A stretch of DNA of 52,513 bases from Phoronis australis (lineage: Eukaryota > Phoronida > Phoronidae), in contig NMRA01000427.1 in the NCBI GenBank assembly GCA_002633005.1, forward strand, positions 209,374 to 261,886, written 5' to 3'. A program made the translations under genes and the position numbers. Shown here piece after piece: positions 1 to 13,200 of this stretch (within the stretch, counting starts at the first letter, position 1; each line of letters starts with the position of its first letter). Below the pieces are notes generated by a model that was given only the letters and a program-made list of their open reading frames with translations, was not told the DNA's origin and ran no database searches.

Positions 1-1129
1 TCCCTCCCACCCAAACTTCAAATACTGATGTAACCTGTTAGCTGGTTTTCAGTCCTCTCTGTATGCCCTTAGACCGGCTTGAGTTGCAGGTAGCAAGCAA
101 AATTCCAGAGTTTGACTGCGGTTAAACCTACATAACAATTCGTCATGCTAGTCAAATTTCATTCCCGAAAACGCATCTAATTATATTTAATTGCTTACAA
201 AATCACCAATGCCTTGCACTGTTGATTCGGTTTGATGGTGATCGGCACTCAATCTGCTTACGACCGTATGTTGCCTAGCGATCTTGTCTTCTGTGAAAGT
301 GGTCTAATTAGCTGAATTTAATTTTGTCTTGCATAGCGACAACAATCTCACTAAAATGTTTTACTTTCATACAGTGTTCTTGACGATTTTACGCAAGGAT
401 TTTTCAGGTATTTTAAAGAGGTGGCTTGTTACTTCATCACCCAAAACAATGCATATACATTGAAGGGGTTAGGAAGGAAACTTACCTTCTCCTAGACATG
501 CACTTGTTCATTGTCACAAACTTTTGTCACGTTGAGGCATCCTAGGCCTACCAGTGATGCATGTTGTATAGGAAGCAGCTTCGTGTGTCTGGTGGCATGC
601 AAGCAATGATATTCACAATTAGGGTAAAACTTTGACAAGCGAAGAAAATTTCAAAATGTAGAGAGATGTGCAGAATATGGTAAGTCATTCGGTTCGACAA
701 TATCCAACTCCCTTTCATCACCCATCCTCCTCCGCGGTCAACGATTTTGAGCTGTATCCTTCCTTACACCCTGCACTTTGATATCACAAATGAGTGGCCA
801 TTTTGTATGGTGTTCTAATATGTGCTTTGTAGCTTACAGTGTGCATGTATGTAGCCTAAATGGTAGCCTGACATTGGACAAAAAGAACAGTTGTTGTTCC
901 GCCAATTTACAGTAGACATTTCCATTACTTCATAGCTAGCACTGAATTTTTTGACAGAACATTTCCGAAAAAAATAACAAAGTGTTTCTTAGTTTCTATG
1001 ATTTCACATCGAAGGCATTTTCTATTCTCAGATACACAAATCTAGTTGATTCTAGATGCACATATGGAAACTTAGCTGACACCGGCTGAAATCGGCAGTG
1101 TGTTAGGAAGACTGTCTGATCTGGAAGCC
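1..1129. other. No gene recognised
   Basis: AT-rich sequence without a long open frame, recognisable protein motif, RNA gene or clear repeat that I could identify by eye. Confidence 0.4.
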
Positions 1130-1560
1130 TCGTTTGCTGGTTGAGTGTTTAGGCTGCGAGGTACAGGGCATTTGCCTCAGCTCTGTCGTTGGTAGAGTGA
1201 AGGCCTGTAGCAATGGACATGCGCAGAGAGCCGCCGTCTGGGTATTTGATGAATACACCACCTCCTCCATTTCTGACAGCATTCTCAGCAGAGCCGTCTG
1301 TGCAAGCTCGGGTCCTGGTGGTGGTGGTGTAGTCTCTGTCCAGAGTTTCTAGTGTGAGAGCCTTCAGGACTGCCTCCAGTTGTGTATGCTTTGCTTCAAT
1401 TTCAGGGATGTCGAGAATGATGGAAGGAATGTCCAGGGACCAAGCATTTGTTCCAGGTTGCAGAAAACTGGATCAAAGACGTAATCGCTATCGACTGAGG
1501 CTTGGTCATGTTTTATGAAACAGGGCAGGAGCCTTGCCACGGAATTCCCCCTTAACCCAT
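1130..1560 (-). pseudogene. LINE ORF2 relic with RNase H domain
   Basis: The minus strand encodes TDGSAENAVRNGGGGVF, IKYPDG, then STNDRAEANAL, the classic first catalytic Asp and second catalytic Glu regions of RNase H as carried by I-type and related LINEs. The preceding segment (minus strand from about 1560) includes a typical linker, AKHTQLEAVLKAL. The frame ends with LYLAA and a stop; the rest of the domain, and all of the reverse transcriptase, are missing nearby. It is a dead fragment, with its function known only from the family. Confidence 0.7.
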
Positions 1561-3507
1561 ACACACTGGACTTGTTAATACTCAAGTTTTATACCTTTAT
1601 TTGCTTGTTCTTGACATGAAATCACGATCTGTTTAATTTTCTAGAAAAAAAAATAAAATAAAACCTTGACTGACTCTGACGTCTTTGGGAAATTTGGTAA
1701 GCCAGCGTGTGTTCAGGATGCATGGATAATACATCAATGTCGATTATGAAATATTTTCCGGTGTAGGTAAACCACGTACGACACGCAGTTTCGCGCATAT
1801 TGAAGTATACAAAAGAATTGAAACTTAATATCTTCTATTAAATAGTGGTCAAATATTTGACAAAATCATTCATCTGGAAGAGTTCAGAAAAGTTCATGAA
1901 TATGAATGAAATACAGCAAATTGTTATGATGTCCACTCTGTCGTGATTTTATCGGGAAGCAAAATCCCTACCATGTAGTAGGCACGGTAGAAATGAGCAG
2001 CCTTCGCTTATTGACAGAAGTAGAAACCAGGTGGCGCTGTGTGCTGCGTGCGACAGGTTTTCAACATGGCGCAACGCATCTATAGTATAAGGAGCCACTG
2101 AACAGTTCTCACAGGGCTTTGCCTATCAGAACAAACGTCAATGGACTCTTCACCCTTTCTTTATTCTGTCAAAAACTGCATGCAAATAAAGAAAACTTTA
2201 GAGTCATTTCATATCACAAGCCCTACAGATGAGCACAGAAACTTTGTTCTGTATTTTTGACCCTTTCACTCCCAGTGGAAACCAAGCTAGACTAACAAAA
2301 ATTAGGGCAAAATCGGCACATTTCACCCAAAAATCACCACTTCCCTGCCGATGCTCGACTAAACCCAACATTAGATTCCGAAAGCAAATTTCCTACCAAT
2401 TCCAAAAATGCGATCCAAAAGTACTGTCAACCATCTGGATTTTTTGCAAATCTGGCTTGTTTGAGGGCTTCCTGAAATCGCGGCAAATTTCTCAGTTGCT
2501 ACACAGCAATGCACAATTGCAACAGGGGGCACCATCTTGAAAAAGAGTGCAGCTACAGCCGAGAAAGTGACCTTTTTATTCTCGGCATGTTCAAAAATAC
2601 AAACAAACCACATTCACTTGGCCTACATACAATACCTAACTAAAAATGCCCCCAAGCCTGGCCTATCCTTAGATTTTAATATTTTGGGAGTGCAAATTGG
2701 TCGCATCCTCGGTCTAACTGTTCAGTGCCACCTTATTTGGCAGCAGTGAACAGTTAGGCTGCGGCCACGGGGCATTTTCTAGAATTGGTGTAAAGGGCGT
2801 GTGCCGGGTTTAGCGGCTGTTTTGTGAAGTGCGTTGAAAATAATTTCAAGAAAACTGATTTGCTTGTGCTTTTGAATGAGAAAACCCACGTTTTTTAGCC
2901 GTGGTCTACTTTTGATGTCAAATGGTGGCTGTCATTTGCTTTCAACCCCTGTCGCCTCCAGTCTGGGAAACCGGGTGCAATTTTAGGTTGCTGTCAAACG
3001 GATCAAAATTGCCAAAAATTTAGCTGGTAAGGGGCATACTATGACCACATTTTTAGAATCTGGGAAGTACGAAGATTCTGAATGTGTAGTCAGATTTTTT
3101 AGCACTTGCAGGCAAGTGGTAATTTTGTGGAGAAAACTTTCAAATTTAGTGTTTTTGGTAATATGTTTGTGTGCCGGTCTTTTTTCCAGTGTGAATTAAC
3201 CAATTAAATATGTGTAGTGTAATGAAGGTTCAGTTATCATGAGTAGTGCTTGTGAGATGGGAATGCTACAAAACTTTGTTATTTTCAGATTCTTTATAAG
3301 GACGTAAGGAAGGGCCTCTATTTCGGTGTGCGTCAGCAGCCAAAACCCTGCAATAACTGTAATGGGCCCCCTTTAATCTATGATAGGGTGCGCCAGATAA
3401 ACTAGACCATGTAGCGCAACATTAAAGGGTTTAATAATCAGACGGCATTCGAAGACAAAGAGAGGACCGGAAGGGCTTCAACCAAACACTGTCGTAGGAA
3501 CAACATA
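1561..3507. other. Intergenic sequence, no gene recognised; one hairpin
   Basis: Open frames at 2229-2749 on both strands show no family features. A stem of 11 bp (CTAACTGTTCA / TGAACAGTTAG), extended by a GTGCCA/TGGCA pairing, lies at about 2713-2758 and may be the edge of a small transposon. Nothing else could be assigned. Confidence 0.35.
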
Positions 3508-3604
3508 CATTACTGCGTTTTCCCGTTGCTCCCAACTTGTTCGATTCTATAGCCCAACAACAGGTTGGGAAGTTTACCCCTGTAGCCAATATCTTACACG
3601 ACTG
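3508..3604 (+). repeat. 97-bp near-identical dispersed repeat, copy 1
   Basis: Matches 36609-36705 in the same orientation with two differences in 97 bp and no length change. Sequence similarity stops abruptly at both ends. It contains an internal stem, CCCAACTTGT / ACAACAGGTTGGG. The repeat family is not known to me. Confidence 0.75.
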
Positions 3605-6600
3605 ATTAACTCCAGTCTGGCACTTATGGCCGGAGGGCCAGCTCTCTTTTGTTAGATAATTGCTCTAATCTCCAATAAGATCGTATCTACTCTGACTGGG
3701 TTGTGCTGTTAAAAATAAAAGTTAAGTTGTAACATATTTCATCATAAACCAATAGCATTTCTGAAATCTTCGTCAAATGGTGATCATGTTTTAGTTTTCG
3801 AGTCGCCAAAATCGCCCAACTGCAACCGAAGTTACGACAATCTATTCTTTCCTAATACACCAATTTACTCTGAGTTTGTCTATGTTCACACTTGGTCTGT
3901 AATGAGCTTGGTAGATAATTGACCTGCTTGTTGTCGTAACAGACAAAAGAGTGTGCTTGGCAGTTAAAACAAGGAATCTAGACGCTATGATACGCTCAGA
4001 GCCCCCTACGTCTGGTAAAGTCACTGAACGGGAAAACGCTGCCATGTAAACAAGAAAATGACGTTGGGTCAAACAAAAGACTCAAAAAGACTTAGAACTA
4101 AGGAAGCAAACCAGACAGTGCATAATCAGTTACAGAGGATTTGACAATGTTTGTTTGTTTGCAACAGCTGAGGGTAAGACAAATGCCTTTATCCCGATGG
4201 CTGTGATACACCATATGATAAAACATTGACTTCCGGTAATTCCAGTGGTTCTTGGATCGACAAAGGGAGTGAATACTCCTACCTGTACTGTAACAAACAT
4301 GTGTGGTAATTTCCAGCCTTCAGGAAATGAAGAGGACTTAACTATTGCTAGATTTTCTTTTGATGGCTGTAAAGTAGTTCAATGGAATCATTTAGTGTTT
4401 TCAAACTGAAGAATTCATGTTGACAGAAATATCTGGTTTCAAACATCACATATCCATACTGAACAATATATATCATGACGTAATTCTGTCATCCACTCTT
4501 ATGACACGAAAGGATCAACTGTGCAGTACTTATTCAAAATTGGCTGCGATTCCTTTTACTCAAACTAATATGTACTTTCTTATCATGGATTTGGTGAATC
4601 AATATGGAGTCCGAAGAACTAATAATTTATCGAGACGAAGATCTTTCATAGTACTCCTCTTTTGCTCTTTCCAGGAGAATGCTCACATGTGCAGTTAACA
4701 TTGCTTCAATCTCAAGTCTAATTTAGTATCAGTTTGACTTTATGTAAGGCTAAACGAGATCACCTGAGGCAACAGTAAAATAACGGCATGCCAGTTCTCA
4801 AGTCTAGAGATCATTCCCAATGTGAGTAAAGAGCGCGATGAGACAAGTTTTATGACAAAATCGGTTTTGGCTTAAGGAGAGGGTTTAGTGCTCCTTAAAA
4901 ATGCAACGCCAGATAAGTTCGGGTTTTGTCACCAAACAAGATTTTTCCTTCAAAATTCAAGATTGCACTTATTCACTACCGTGACAGGATTCATCAGGCA
5001 AAATCTGTTTCAGTGGTGCACATGAGGACATCTGCTCTTCAGCTTGTCAGTCACTTTGATAATGTCAACATTTTTATACTCTACTGTCTGAGGTTTAGGA
5101 ACTTTTGCGTTGCACAAGTCACCGCATCTCGACAAGTACCCCGTGTCGATTGAAACACTGGTCGACAAAGCGAAATTAATGAGTTCGTTTTTGGTTAACT
5201 TTCATATCATCAACTTGGGGGAAACGATCCTTTCTTAACTTTCCAAGAATGTAATTTTAAAAGCGGAAACTGAAAAAACTCCCAAGTATCAGTTTACGAG
5301 ATTGCAAATTGATTTCAAGAAGTGTTTTATTACTTTTAATTACCCTGTCTCACACAAAATAATCTTTTACCACTGGTAGAGATGGTGACAAATGTGGACA
5401 TCAGCATTTCCTTTAAAATTCTAGTTTTTTAAATTGTAACACACGTTGAAGCCAAAAATATTCAACACTCGGGCCAAACCCGAAATTGTTAGTGAAGGGG
5501 GGGTGCAGAAATTAGTATCAATTTGGGAGCAGTTTGCAATGAACAGCCCCTTTCTGGACCACGTGGCTAAGCCAGCGATACTGTTGTCAATGGTACTAAC
5601 AAGATTCTACGTTAACTACATCTATGTAAATATGCCGAACATATTTCAGGTACATGTATAAATAGTGCCAGCAAGCCGAAATAACTGACAAACTAGTGAC
5701 TGACGGAGAGTAATTGGGTGGAGAGTGGGGGTATCAATTTCAGTTATAGTTACCGGTAGTATATGACGTGGTGGATGTATTCCAACGTCAAAATACCGTA
5801 AGTCTGCTTGGTTAGAAATGCATTTACTGTTCTGCGCAGGTGTATAGCACAAACTAACATGCAAGAAAAATAGCATTAATTTTATTAGAGCACATCCATT
5901 TAACAATAATAATGAACCATAGAGAATACATGGGCCATTCACAGAGTACGACTGCAATGTAAAATTTACGTTTTGCGCGGCTAGTTTCTTGCGAATTTGG
6001 TAAGAACACGCAAGTCTTCGAGATAGAATGTCATGATACATTTCAGTGAAGCACCCGCTAACTCGAAAAATCCTGCGTTAGGAAAAGGGTGCTCAATCAT
6101 TCTTATACATTACAAAGGCAGAGGTTGAGGCAGTTGCGTCATTCTGATTAGTCTCACACTTTTCATTCTGTCAATAAGTGTAGCGCCCTCTTTAGAAGAC
6201 CTGTGTATTGACAACACCCTAATACGTGGCCATGTTGCTTATATTGCTCCCTCCAACTTAAACGCTGAGACTATCAAAACGTTTTTGCAATTTTTTAAGT
6301 CATGTTGGACAGAGAAAAGCGAAGGGGTTCGAATGACAACTTATCCCAATCAATTCCAGTTGAACTGAAGAAGACGTGGCTAACTCGCTACGGATTACCT
6401 AATTTTGCTGTGAAAACCAAATGCGACTACACATGATTGCAGAAGTCATCATGGAAGAACTGAATCGTCTACAAGTGCCCCAATAATTAGTTGAATGACA
6501 AATATTAAATAGAAAAAGTCTCATGAAACTAGCCGCTCTGGGCGAATGCCAAATTTTAACTATGAAACGGGTACGTAAATTCCCGTGTTTCACAAGTAGC

Positions 6601-6966
6601 TCCTAGGAACCTGTTTGGAGCTGAGATCAGGCGTGCCCTCTCCAAGTGTCACGCCAATACGTGTACACGTGTTTTTCTCCTGAGTACAATTCTGAATAAA
6701 TAAAACATTCCGTGTAACATTAATTCCGCTAAAATATTCGCATACGTACATGTGCATTATAAAACCTTTACTTGGGCAAATTCGCCAAAACCGCGTCTGT
6801 CTTTTACACGAGCACAAAACTCCATTTAATTTGTTTGTAATAAGTGTTTATGAATATACAAAATCATTTGCCAACAGTTTGTACCAGTAGTTATATAACG
6901 AAGTGACACTTCTGTTTTGCGATGCTTTTGTGGGGATTTTAATTGATATTCGCTTTAAAGTGCTAA
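3605..6966. other. No gene recognised downstream of the ZP-domain gene
   Basis: Short open frames only, none with a domain, signal peptide or phase-compatible splice partner that I could support. The last part may include the 3' UTR of the ZP-domain gene. Confidence 0.4.
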
Positions 6967-7022
6967 GCTAGACATGCTGCCAGCAAGTAGAAATGCTAGA
7001 CATGCTACCAGCAAGTAGAAAT
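6967..7022. repeat. 28-bp tandem duplication
   Basis: Two adjacent 28-bp units beginning GCTAGACATGCT differ at a single base. They lie just downstream of the ZP gene stop codon, probably in its 3' UTR. Confidence 0.85.
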
Positions 7023-7063
7023 GCCGAAGGTTTGCCATTACACTTCAGCATTTAGCCACATCC

Positions 7064-7296
7064 TTAGAAAGCCGCGTTATCTTTCCCCTCGCGCACCACG
7101 TGAATGGATCTATTTCGCGCCGCAAAGAACACAGTGACACCTATCATAAGAAGCAGAAGGATGGCTAGCACGGCCACAACTGCGTAGAAAATGGTTGCAC
7201 TGATATGTCCTTCACAGATGGCGTTCTTGTCGTTGTTGTTGTTTTTCTGAGTCTTATCAACTACATTCACCTCTTCTTTGGTGATTATTTTGCCGT
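7064..7296 (-). CDS. ZP-domain gene, last coding exon (transmembrane helix and tail)
   Basis: The exon encodes residues 303-379 and the TAA stop. The acceptor is TTGTCTTTTTCAG. A polar Asn/Lys-rich linker with one Cys leads into a strong hydrophobic helix (about residues 336-362) and then a basic cytoplasmic tail ending in NAAF. No AATAAA was found close downstream; ATTAAA-type hexamers occur on this strand at 6938-6943 and 6825-6830, so the 3' end is uncertain. Confidence 0.85.
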
Positions 7297-10200
7297 CTGA
7301 AAAAGACAAAGCGCAAATTCATGGAATCGTTCGGTAACATTTTTTAATCCACATTTACATTCTTCGTCAACGAAACATCTAGTCTCGAAAATCATAGTCC
7401 TAACCTTTAGGAACTCGTGTTTTCATCCTTTGTCTGGCACTGATGTTAACGTACAGAGGTCACGATAATTGCGACCGAGTTCACGGTTGGCAGGATTCGC
7501 TTATAAGGCAATTAGAAATTTTGCAATTCTACACACTTAGGCCTGTCTGTTGTCAAAAATGTCCTACATGTATAACCAAAGTTCATCACAGTAGTTGGAA
7601 GACGGGTACTTCTGTAGAGTTTCGAATTCCCATGTTGAATTCATCGTTCTGTTGAAAATGGCAGCTTTTCTCAGAAAGTTTTTGTCAAAAAAGGTATCCT
7701 TTCGTTGAAAAAAGTGGTCTTGATTAGAACTGCGTGTTTAAAACAATATCAGAAAGTTATAGTATTGGGCTCTCGAATTATTTGCACATGCATATAACAA
7801 GAAAGCGGGCGGTAGATTGAGGGGCGAGCGCTCCCTCCCCACTCATGAAGTCTAAGACAGCGTCCGCTACTAAGCAAGTACCCGGGAAGCGGTAATCGGC
7901 TGCATGCCTCCCCCCCCCCTTCCTGCTAAACAGGAACGTAGGAGAGAAGTGGGAGACCGGCTGCGCACGTGGCCCCACTGATGTGCAGGCGTGAGTGTGA
8001 AGACTTTGTGGCGACTGGAATAGCCGTTAGGGTGGAAAACAAGCACAATTAAGATAAGAAAGAGCCACAGAAACCGTGGAAAATAGAAAGCACTTCATTT
8101 GACATTTGAAATTGTTCCTGATTAACCATAGATTGCGTGTTCATGCAAAGCACAACAGGATCAATACGTCTTGTAAGAAATTTGCGACGCTTCAGCGAAC
8201 CTTGATACAGAGCGAAAAATGTCTAGTACTTAACCCCAGAGATCACATGGAGATTTTACCAATATAAAACAATTGTCTGCAAATTGATTATTCAGTGGAT
8301 TTTGAAGTATATCCAGGTTCATGAAACACACATTTGGCGCTTACTTCCAATTAAGCAAACCTACCAACACCTACGACCCCACTGACTCGAACCATCCTAC
8401 GCCTATAACAAGAAGACATTAAACATGCAGTGGTAAGGAGCGTTATTAATTAACTGTTTGTAACTCACCATTTGAAGAAGTAACGGGAATGGTCATGGTG
8501 AATACACGAGACACCGTGCCTTCGTCATCTGCAGACCTCCTCTTACGGCTAACGCATGCATTTTTATCCTTAAACAAACCAGATAAGATACTGAGATTTG
8601 TAGAGGAGTTTCATTTAGGGGAGTACAGTGTAGCGCCGAGATCGCAAAACATGCCAAGAAATCTTTTCTGTGAACGAAAACCTGTACAGTGCCGGAGATA
8701 ATATGCCAGAGGTTTTAACTCCGCAGTGTTTTTCCAAGTGACGCGAGTAAATTTTTGAGGAAAAGTTCTCGGTTTGAACGATTGTCTGGTAGGGGCCGAT
8801 ATGGGATTTTTCAAAGGGGAGTTGTATCAAGGATTTTTTAAAAAGGGGAATCACAGTCAACACTTTGAAAATTCTAGATTCGATGTCGCTTAAATCAAAG
8901 GGAAAGGGATGGCGGGCCCCCGTTGGCCCCCCTGGATCCGCCAATGTCTGGGTAAGAGACAAGAACCTTTCTGAATGGACACGGAGGTGTAAGATTTAAA
9001 CTATCTGCCTCGTGGCCCAGTGCTTTATAGTTATTGTCGATGAACATCGGCATAGGGCGACGAGGTTTAAACGGGAACTCGACAGTCATCAATCCTCAGT
9101 ATTAGGAGTCAGGCGGCTCCCCAACGTCGGGAAAATTGGTTTATAGACAGAGATCGTGTAACTTCGTAATATAGTTTACAAAACAGCCACAGGCTTTGCA
9201 TACCGAAGTCGGCCATTACAGGAATGCCATGAACAAACACAGAACAGCAGTATGTTAGTGAGCTATTCAAAGTCGTATTCTAGGGTTATATTAAAGGTCT
9301 ATGTTTTATTAAATATATGATGGGACATGAATTTGTTGTTTATTTATTATTCTAACTTAGGTTTTAATTATTTCAAATGGATCTGTTCCAGCGTTGGTCA
9401 TTTAGGCCTACTCTTTTGATTCGTTTACTTTCTTGAGGCTGAACTGTCCCCTGGAATCTATCCACACATGTTCTAAGCAGTACGACACAGTGTTCACAGA
9501 AACATCCCAGAGCCAAATAACCATTCCCTGATATGGCAACATTGTGATGAATTTCTTGTGATTTCCTGCGTTTTTAAGGTTGTTTTTGTGAGTCACTTAG
9601 TTCAGTTGCACAACATTACTGTCCCGGTGATACCCATATAAAGCCGTCCATTGAAAAAAATGGTATCTACACCCACGTTTTGTACTGGATTTAAGAAAGC
9701 AAAACTATAGTATTGTACATATCTGATAATGACTTGTTATCGTATATGTGCCATACAGTGAAAGCTTTAAGAAAACCGTTTCACGGTTGCGTACATTTTA
9801 CTTTCAGAAATTTCTTGAATGCCTCTAAGACGAAGTTGAGCCTAAGAGAATTGACTTTTACAAAGCATTTACTGACTTCATTGCTTGAAGTAATTTGGAT
9901 GTTTTTTCAAGCTTGCCCTCATGATACATGCATACTTTGCTTCAAATACACTTGTGGTATAAATTGCAATGTCTCAAATTGTATACCAACTTTCCCCAAA
10001 GGAAACAGGACGAGATGTTACCACTTTGAATGGGCAAAAGACTCTGTAAGTTAGTCAATGCCTTTCAAATTTTGATCAGATCAGCACGTAGGTTCACAAG
10101 CCCAGCACAGACAATCAAGTAGTTAAACTACAGGGGCGGATCCAGGATTTTGACTTAGGAGGGCCAGGGCACAGGAATAACCATAATTTCGCCGCATGCA

Positions 10201-13200
10201 CGCAACCAGCATAAAATATAGGGATGTAGGAGGACTCCAATTTTTAGTTTGTGGACCTTTGTTCAAGGCCATGAATTTTGCATTAGCCGCCGAGCCCCCC
10301 TGGGTGCTCGCATATGCCATTCAGCAATTCGTACCCTGAATTGCCAAATGGAATCAGGGAGAATTTTAGGAGGGGGCAATTGGCCCCCTTGGCCCTTCTC
10401 TAAATACGCTACTGCAGTTATAAACTTATTTTGTGCTTGACACTGCCATAATGGTACTCAAAACTAAGTCTTCGTACGTATTGCTCGCTCCACATGGATT
10501 CTTACTGTGAAAATGCGCCGTGTTTTTGTCAGATCTTTTTGACTAAGCTCTGTCTTACCTTTGGTGAAAGCTGGTATGTTTAACTTTACTCGTCTTGGAA
10601 ACAGTAGGTCATAAATAGTTAAACCTGTATCTGCCATAACTTCGTCATTGGGTAAAAGGTACTCCATTTCTCTACAATGTATCTGTCACTACACATAGCC
10701 CCGAATGCTTTAGATCTGTACATAATGTACCCATTTAGTGCAATTGCAACCAGTACTTTGCAGTATTGTGCGATATGTACTTGCTATATATGTTTCACCC
10801 CCTGTCAATGATTTCAAAACAGCTGATCTGCTACCAAATACAAAAACACAAGAAGGCACACCAGCTCAGAAGGCTTGTTTTACAGACAGACTGTACTGGT
10901 TCCAGTGTTTAGTCTAGCATGCCTGTAATGGCGTGACCTCAATATGGCGCTCCCCAGGAATTCGGCAGTTTCCGTTATGGAATCTGTCTATAGAAGGCCT
11001 AGTCCATTATTCTTCATTAATAATTTTTGCATCTATTTATTTACGGGGATAAATAATATTATCCATACATGTAGTTTAAGTGCCCTGTTTTTACTTCACG
11101 CAGTACTCATATCCGAGATGGCGGCTATACTAAGGGTCAGATCACGTGACTACCGGACTTTTTGAAAAGCGCACAGAAAATAACAGCTGTGGCCAAACCT
11201 TCATGCTTTGTTCAAAAAGTGAACGATTTTTAGTTAATTACAGTATACAGTAAGTAGAATGAGTTTCGTGGACACAGGAATCAGGCAACAAGCAATGTCA
11301 CACAAAACAACACAAAATAACACGAATCCCACAACGAGCATAACGGCAATAATACATAATGATGATGATGATAATGACAGCACCAATGACGGCAATGATG
11401 ACGATGGTGATGTGATGATAATTAATGATGGTGATAGTGGTGCTGGTGCTGGTGTTGGTGCTGGTGATGATGGTGACGGTGATGGTGGTGGTGGTAATGA
11501 TGGGTGGTGGTGGTGATGATGGGTAGTGTTGTTGGTGGAGTTGTTGGTGGTGTACATGGTGGTGGTGGTAGTGATTGTAATGAGCCCGAAATTTAAAGGA
11601 GACTTACTTGCATTTTCTGATGCTTGAAAAAGGTCACCTTAACTTCAAACTTGACCTCCAGTTTAAGGTAAAATCTGAAGGCCTTCAGTTCAATATATAT
11701 ACTGAGCGTAGTTCCATTCGTTGTTGGAAAGCCTACTTCAGCGTGAGGTATATCGTCGCCTTTACATCTGAAAAAAAATATTAAATATAAGTATAAAGAC
11801 CTGGAAACGCCTGATGACCAATCTAGTTCAAAATGGGCGGATTACACTTTGGAGGGCATTACACGTGATCAGCTATGGTGCTTTGTGAAGTTTTGCACCT
11901 CCTTACATGAGAGTGTTGACGTTGTGTGCTTACGAATGAAGCTAACCGTACCCTTAACAGATATTCAAAACAGAGTTCCAGGCTAGAGGTCAAGCATCAT
12001 CCCAGGATGCAGAATGACCATCCCTATTTGTTTGCGCTTTATCGCCGACTGGTCATAATTTTTTAACCCTCCGTAATTCTGTTCCTACACGCGCTCTCAT
12101 CGGCGCCAAGTAGGGGCACGTTCCAAAAACTTGAGATCCTTGCGCGTCACTTCGTCGAAAATTTTGGCTCATCCAATTAAAACAGTCAATGTTTTCCCAT
12201 TCAACATTCCTAGCTCTCGGAGTAATCACTGGGTTACTTAGACGCAAGAATTTCGTGGGCAAACAGGTGTAATAACGTTCTTCGCTCGTAAAGCATTACT
12301 GGCGACATATCGCGAAGTGTTGCGTGTTCTTTCGTTTTTGCGAGCTTTTTGGGTCTCCGGAAGGCAGGCCTGGCCCCCTGCATGCCATTAAAGCAAATTT
12401 CCATCACAGCAGCTTCGGTTTTCTACTGCACAGAGTTCGATAAAAATCAAAATTAGTCCGGCTTGCGAAGACTGCATTGTATTGTTCGTTTCGCTAGGCG
12501 TAACAATCGACGCGCACGTGATCTCTACTTAATCTCAAATCTACTGAACGCGTATCTGGTGAACCACATAGTCTCTACCTACCTGTTCTTGATGAGGTAC
12601 AAGTTGGACCCTGCTGGAGACTTGGTGTACAAGTCATCAACCAAAGCGCCCTTGAAAACTGAAACGAAACCGAAAGCCGCTGTCATCGTAGTCACATGTA
12701 CACTGTACAGTGTTGCATACACGTACATTGCAAGTACGATAAACAGGTAAGGCTTGAGAGGTAAAGCTGCTATATATGTACACTCGTCATACAGTGAAAA
12801 AATGACGTTCGATACCATAGGCGGATTTAGGGGGGCCCAGGGAGCCCGGGCCCGCCCCCCCCCCCTTGGCTGCCGCAAAAAAACAAAACAGCAAGAGCGT
12901 AGGGAAATGTTGAGTTTATTAATTTGCCCCTGTAATTAAAATTATACGGATGAAAAAAGATTTAATTGTGTGCAGTTTTAGTGCTTGGGGGGGCTCAGAT
13001 CCAATTTCAAGTGTCAAATTCGGAACACGGCGCATTCGTAACCGAACTATGGCTAAGTGTAGGCTCTCCCGCGATATCTCAGGCGACCGGCAGTGGCGCT
13101 GCGCACTACGACTCCGTTTCCGTCGTCTGCTCCACTGTTCAATGGAGAAAATTTACTTCATTTTTTAAAGAAAATGGAACCTGAGTGACGATGAAAAAAC

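Noticed and set aside
5646-6041. Minus-strand frame of 131 codons
   Set aside because: No domain, no splice-site logic and average composition; probably chance.
7778-7978. Sequence rich in CCTCCCCC with a minus-strand frame, considered as another CAGTGGCGG element
   Set aside because: No matching terminal inverted repeats could be found on both sides.
9713-10054. Plus-strand frame of 113 codons with several Cys
   Set aside because: Lies in a ZP-gene intron on the opposite strand, with no signal peptide, no known motif and no splice partner.
11234-11557. His/Pro/Ser-rich minus-strand frame and Asp/Gly-rich plus-strand frame
   Set aside because: Both are translations of a GAT/GGT microsatellite in an intron.
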